From the NCBI GenBank assembly GCA_029959085.1, contig JARWIR010000018.1:16677001-16741000 (forward strand): DNA of 64,000 nt, written 5' to 3'. This document shows, in pieces, positions 58,861 through 64,000 of this stretch. This DNA is from Nemophila menziesii (taxonomy: Eukaryota; Streptophyta; Magnoliopsida; Boraginales; Hydrophyllaceae). The position numbers and the translations under genes are program-made. The notes beneath the pieces were generated by a model. It had not been told where the DNA came from, searched no databases, and was given only the letters and a program-made list of their open reading frames with translations. The number at the start of each line of letters is the position of its first letter. Position 1 is the stretch's first letter.

Positions 58861-59480
58861 CCATTACTAACATACCCTATCTGGGGCTGGCCCCAACATC
58901 AAACGCAACTGGATCGACGCGAGAGAGACTCGACCGTGAAGACGGTGGTTTCGCTGGCTTCCATGGAAGGGCTGGACTCGACGGCAGCAGCAGGTGGGGG
59001 TGGTGGTCTGCAGAGACGAAGAAGGAGGATAAGGGGTGATGGGGTTGGGTTCGTCGGCCATCCTCTGCAGCAGAGGCGTTGGGTTTGTAGGCCTTCTTCT
59101 GCAGATCCATGATGAAGCTCACGGCAGTGGCTTCCATGGCGGCGCTGGAGCGGTTTTCCCATCTGCAGATCCAAGATGAAGCTCAAATCAAAGGGGGTGG
59201 GTTTCGGTTATGCTTCACGATGATGATGGTGGGGGGCTCTTTCACGGTGATGATGGAGGTGGGGGCGGCGACCTACAGCAGCGGTGGTTTGGTTGGGGGG
59301 AGGGTAGTGGTGGTGAGTGGTTTGGTGGGGTGGGAATAGAGAGAGAGAGCAGTGGTGGGAAGTTGGCGCTCCATATGAGAGAGAGCACAGAGAACAGAGA
59401 GAGTAGAGAGCACAGTGGAGGTGAGAAACCTGCGATGTGTTTCATTATAGGGTTTGGGGGGTGGATTTTTTGTGGTTCAC
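58861..59480. other. GC-rich patch of unknown origin
   Basis: About 600 bp markedly richer in G and C than everything around it, with GA-rich and GGT-rich runs and an imperfect direct repeat (59101-59121 and 59165-59185, 20 of 21 bases equal, 64 bases apart). Overlapping open frames on both strands are low in complexity and overlap one another, so none is called. It could be a captured gene fragment or a decayed transposon. Confidence 0.5.
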
Positions 59481-59699
59481 TGTAGGGAATGGGTTGGGGG
59501 TATTTTTGTACAATCCCCTATCTAGTTAGACTAGTTATGGGTTGGTTAGGATGGGGATTTATAAAAGAAAGTGGCCTATGGGATGGGCCTTATAAAGTAA
59601 ATTGCCTTAAATGGCCCAATGCACTATTATACGTGTTAGTTCAGAATCCGTATACACTTTATACCAAAAGGTTCTTTGGGAAGTACTAAAAGCTTTTAA

Positions 59700-60550
59700 A
59701 TATTTTTGGCTTTTAGGATGATAATTGATCTTTCTATTTTTATTATATTTAAATACTTAAGAAATATCATTTTAGGTTAGTTTTTTATGTTTAATTGTAG
59801 GATTTTTTTTTCATTTGATGTTATTTAAGTTGTAGTTATTTGTGGATGATATATGTAATTTTGAAAAAAATTGAAAATGAAGCAAGGGAGACAAAACATT
59901 AAGAATTTTTTTTAAATTAAGTCTCAAAAGGAGTCAAGAAGTCCATGAAAAACTCAATATAAATTGTTAGGAAAATGTTTCCATAGACATTTTGAAGGCA
60001 TAACTCATAATTGGTGAAAGTTTTGATCATGAAATTCGATATCAAGGTGTCCATCTGAGTTTAGATCACCTTAGAAAAAATGGTTCGCTATTTAGAACTG
60101 GATTGAAGAAGTTATGGATGTTTTACTTACATGACCCAAAGTTGTTCAGATTTAAAAGTCCATTAGGCAAATTTTTACTCACTTAAGTTGGCCCAATTTA
60201 GCTAAAGTATTTTATGAAGTTTTAAATACATGTTTTAACATTGTTACTTATCATATTGAAGAGCTAGAAACGTGAATATCAAAGGAAAAGAAGAAAGGAA
60301 GAGCCAACAACACTTTATTTTCTCAAATTTGTTTAATTCTTCCTATAAATATGTTTTCTCTTTATTTTCTTTCATTATGAATTAAATTTCTTAGTAATTT
60401 AAGATTCTTGGGTATGAACACTAACTATTAGTTAGAACTTATTTGTATGAATTTTGAAATCTCTTATTTAAATAAATCGTGAATAGTTGTTGTAATTAAC
60501 CTTATACTTATCTTTAAATCCTTATATGATGGACACATATTTAGGGTTTA
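59700..60550 (+). repeat. Possible decayed LTR of another retrotransposon
   Basis: Text such as the mildly conserved GTTATGG, the TATA-like CTATAAATATG (about 60352) and the T-rich block after it resembles the U3-to-R part of a plant LTR, but no ends, duplication or partner are found. Confidence 0.25.
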
Positions 60551-60599
60551 GCTATTATTTGACATTTTATGATTTCTTGTCTAGTTTTGCTTTTATGTT

Positions 60600-61865
60600 A
60601 GTTTAGAGTTTCTGTGCATAATTCTTTTATTAGGTGTACAAGTCTCAGGTACTTAGATGCTATTATACTCCGAGACGATGATAAAAAGTCAAGAAAATAA
60701 GATTAACCCAAAGTTATGGCGTTAAAGGATGATTTGACCCCTTTTGGACAGGTAGAGCGTCTATCGAAAATATTTGAAAATTGACTTATTGGAGTCACCA
60801 CGCGTAATCGGTTAGTATTCTGGATAAGCCATTGATTTCATGGTAGATCTTGAAGTTAAGAGCGCGTGAGACCTGACACTTCATGATTTAGAGTTGAAAT
60901 GAAAGAGTTATGTAATTTACTGATGTCGTGGTTTGAACCAATCCACTCATTTACTAAAATGTTTCTGGGTTGACTTGGGCCATTTAAAAGTGGCCCACAA
61001 AACCAAAAACATTTTGGATCTTTTATATATTAGTTTTTTAACATTAGAAAATGGTCTACATTCATTATAACTCAGTGCTACACACCTGGACCAGAGACTA
61101 AAGTTGGGAGAAGAAGTCTGGAAGCACTCTAAGCCCTTCCACCTCTATCCTTCATCATTTTGCATTAACTGTTAGTGTAATTTTATTCGTTTTTTATCTT
61201 TTACAGGAATATCATGCTTTTAGTTGCTAGGTTTTATAATTTAATTATGAACTGAATTCTCATAGATTGAGAATTGTATTTATGTATGAAACCTAATATT
61301 ATTTTATGTGTTTTCTAAATTTTGGATTACATAAATGAAATGAGATTGCCACCTTGACGAGGGGTTCGAGATACGGAAAACGATACATAAACGTCTGATG
61401 TGCATTAGCGATCCTGACGGGGTTGACTAACCATAAAGTTAATAGGGTTAGAATTTTTAGCACCAATCATTGGGTAGAGTTACCTCACCAAATTCCTTTA
61501 GTAGTGTTGAAGTAGCTTCCTAATCTATCTTGGTGGAAGTTAGGAAAAAGTTAGAATCATGACTATTACATAATTAGTAATTCACCCTTAAAAAATAAAA
61601 CATAAAGTCAATCCTGGTGGAGATTACTTGCGAGTTCTCGAGTTATAATCTCATCTCATATCTTTAACTATTTACTTTCTTAGTTCATTAGTTTAATTAA
61701 TATCTTAGACTAATTTACTTTATTTTTAGTTTAGTACTTAATACAAAAACAAAACAAATATTTATTTTTCTTTTTAGTTTAGAAACTCATTCTAAGACAC
61801 TTTCGAAGAACACATCAAAGAAATTAACCTTCATAGTCCATATGGAGACGATAACTCTAAGGGTG
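60600..61865 (+). repeat. Decayed LTR of the A family (solo or truncated)
   Basis: Can be followed along the A-family LTR: CAGGTACTTAGATGCTA near 60650, a CTTGACGAGGGG motif (about 61352) and CCTGACGGGG (about 61410), the GACTATTACATAATTAGTAATTCACCC-like block (about 61560-61590, given here in shortened sense), GCGAGTTCTCGAG (about 61631), and the end-proximal CCATATGGAGACGATAACTC (about 61838). Neither terminus nor internal sequence is preserved. Confidence 0.5.
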
Positions 61866-63300
61866 TGTTTGTATTTAGAAGGGAAAATAATAAGAGAAAG
61901 GAAGAGAAAAATTATAAAAGAAAAGAAAATGAGAGAAAAATATTGTTTGGATTAGATAATTTTAATAAAGAAACATATATAACGAATTTTGAGTATTTTT
62001 TTGTTTATTGAAAAGATAATTAAGAAAGAAAAAAAATTACACTTAATCTGCTTTGATATTGTTTACAAAATTAGTAACAGGTTATATATATATATATATA
62101 TATATATAACCCTCAATTTATTAAATCAAGTCACATAAACCTTATTTTATGAAAAATCTCTAAACTGGCTGGTGATAGAGCTAGGGTTTGGACAGTTGGG
62201 GTGGATGTAGGGTTTCAACGATATTCAGTGGGTAAGATATTCAAGGTGGTGGAGGATGTCTAGTTCTTTTAGGCCCACTGGTAATGGTTAGTAAAGAAGC
62301 TCCTCGGTGGTGGTTTGAATATGGGCGATGGCGTTGGATATTCGAAGAGTTTTGAATCAACTATGGTGGTGGATCTCCTTGGAGTTTTGAATTTGATGGT
62401 GGCGGTTACTAGGTTTAGCTACTCTGTAACGATGGTTAGTATATATGGATAATATGGTGGTTACTAGATCAGATGAGGAAAAATCTTTGTAATAATGTTA
62501 ATATTTTTTCTTCCACATCCGTTTATAGCATTTATTATTTTTCATTTTTTTAATCACATACAAAAAAAATGTTCCAAAAAATATATATAAAAAAATGTTA
62601 ATAAAATTGCTTAATACGATTTCTATGTTAAGTTCCTTTTGTTTTTGTTTAGGTTTACGCTAGATAACATAATGTTTAGTAAAAAAATACGCTTAGTAAA
62701 AAAATATGAATAATGAACATGTTATAGATTTTTTTAGCATGCTTAGAGATTTTTTGAGCATTTTCAAGGTTTTTTTGTGAACGGGCTTTGTGATTTTTTT
62801 AGAAAGATCAGATTTTTTTTCATACTCAAAGATTTAATGCTAAGAGATTCGTAGACTAAGATATTTCATGCTCATATATTCACTGAGAACGTTTACTGCT
62901 GCCTCCGATGGTGGTGTCAGTACTAGTGCACTGACAACATGGCAGGTGATCAGTGGATGACAGTGAATAACGACCGATGCTTAGTATTATTTTGCCACTT
63001 GTTTTTGTCTTTATATCGATTTTGTTTAATTTGAATGTATCTTACTATTTTTTCTATTGTATGGCCTCTAACAAGATTAAAAATATATTCTTTCTTCCTT
63101 GTTGGCGACCATATTAATTGTGAATCACATTGGGTAATGTCACTATTAATTCATTATAAGATTATAGATTTCAGTGTATATATTTGAGTAAAACATGTAT
63201 AAGAGTGGAAAATACTAAATGGTTTACACAACCTTTCAAACATGTTTTTGGTTAAGATCGTCAATATCCCAAAGCTATGGGGTTCTTCAAGGATATAAGT
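61866..63300. other. Unassigned AT-rich DNA with an (AT)n microsatellite
   Basis: The left part opens with GGGTGTGTTTGTATT, reminiscent of MITE termini, but no partner end was found. An (AT)n run lies at 62082-62109 inside a GGTTATATA...TATATAACC palindrome. No gene recognised. Confidence 0.4.
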
Positions 63301-63339
63301 AACTCCAATGATAACGTGCACGAGTAGGTAATTTACATC

Positions 63340-63721
63340 ACACCCCTAAATATATTATAACATATTATAATAACAATTTAACCCCCTAACTATATGTTTT
63401 TTACAATGTTACCCCTAAGTATTTTTTATCATCAAATTAACCCCTAGATTTTTTATCTAGCAATTTGTCCCTTGAATTTAATTTGTTAACACTTTTGACC
63501 CTTAACTTTATGTTTTTTACAATGTTACCCCTAATATTTTTGTACTTTCTAATTTACCCCTAAGTTTATTTGATTATCAAATCGACCCTTACATTTTTTA
63601 TTATCAATTTTATCCCTAACTATTGATTTATTTTATTATAAATTGACCCCTAAATTTTATTTTATTGTATTTTGACCCTGTAACTAATAATGTAATTACT
63701 ATTTAACCTTAACTTATAATG
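63340..63721 (+). repeat. Degenerate tandem repeats with ACCCCTAA phrases
   Basis: Loose units of 30 to 40 bases, each containing T(T)ACCCCTAA or GACCCTTAA between T-rich spacers. The best pair is 63388-63418 and 63504-63534 (30 of 31 bases equal, 116 bases apart). Non-coding. Confidence 0.6.
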
Positions 63722-64000
63722 TTAGAGAGCCAGGGGAGATAATTCCTAAAAAACCATCTATTGAATCTCCCCTGAAATTAGAAGAAAAGCCACTTCCGAC
63801 ACACCTGAGGTATGCTTAATTAGGTACTAACACACTCTACATGTTATTGTTTTAGCTTCTTTAATAGACCTCCAAGAAGACAAACTATTGCATATACTAA
63901 GAGCTAACAAAGAAGCGATTAGTTGGACTATTGCTGACATCAAAGGTATTAGTCCCTCCTATTGCCAACACAAAATCATTTTGGACGATGAAAGTGCACG
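63722..64000 (+). pseudogene. Truncated pol fragment (RT entry region) at the right edge
   Basis: Matches about 4819-5102 of element A (polyprotein residues about 885-980: [21 protein letters not shown], and the stretch ending at H-K-I-I-L). Several stops and frameshifts. The left boundary is abrupt, directly after the ACCCCTAA repeats. It runs off the window. Confidence 0.85.

Noticed and set aside
58815..59485. Several overlapping frames in the GC-rich patch
   Set aside because: Low-complexity frames on both strands overlapping one another, without a domain or plausible splice structure.

Overview
The window reads as intergenic, transposon-rich nuclear DNA of a eudicot plant. It is AT-rich and carries Athila-like Ty3/Gypsy LTR retrotransposons primed by tRNA-Asp, a decayed L1-type LINE, small DNA transposon relics, and one intron-rich plant host gene. 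No bacterial, organellar, rRNA, tRNA or CRISPR feature was seen.

Layout. From 1 to 49649 the window is a nest of six related LTR retrotransposons, here called A to F. D (plus strand) is the oldest base layer: only parts of its env-position gene, its 3' non-coding tract and half of a 3' LTR are visible (25975-26442, 35725-38418). B (minus strand) inserted into D and runs off the left edge. C (minus strand, 13594-22543) inserted into B with the target duplication GAGGA. A (plus strand, 469-13136) inserted into B with the target duplication CTTGA. E (plus strand, 26443-35724) inserted into D with the target duplication ATAGT. F (plus strand, 38419-49649) sits in D's 3' LTR, but it has no target duplication and its two LTRs belong to different sequence types, so it looks like a recombinant. 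From 49650 to 55485 there is an inverted-repeat element, a long ATT microsatellite, a TRIM-like element and a LINE relic carrying a nested hAT-like MITE. An intact 11-exon gene for a secreted leucine-rich-repeat protein lies at 55486-57307. The rest (57308-64000) holds simple repeats, a GC-rich anomalous patch, a decayed LTR of the same retrotransposon group, and a truncated pol fragment at the right edge.

How the elements work. A is complete and very young: two 1564-bp LTRs with only two differences seen by eye, a primer-binding site, one uninterrupted 1877-aa Gag-protease-RT-RNase H-integrase reading frame, an intact 438-aa gene in the env position, and a polypurine tract. F has the same coding plan but five in-frame stops. 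C and E (and B as far as visible) keep Gag, protease, a short GPF-motif tail and an env-position gene or remnant, but lack RT, RNase H and integrase. They therefore look like non-autonomous partners of A-type and F-type elements.

Most interesting signals. (1) The repeated pol-less architecture occurs in two LTR families. (2) A set of short cis structures is kept in the same order in all elements although the sequence between them has diverged: an array of short GC-rich palindromes between pol and the env-position gene, up to five copies of a polypurine-like motif TTGAGTTTGGGGT, hairpins just upstream of two of these with compensatory changes, a long-range CTTTGCCGG/CCGGCAAAG stem, and a hairpin at the very start of each LTR. 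I know of no description of these as a set. Their function is inference only.
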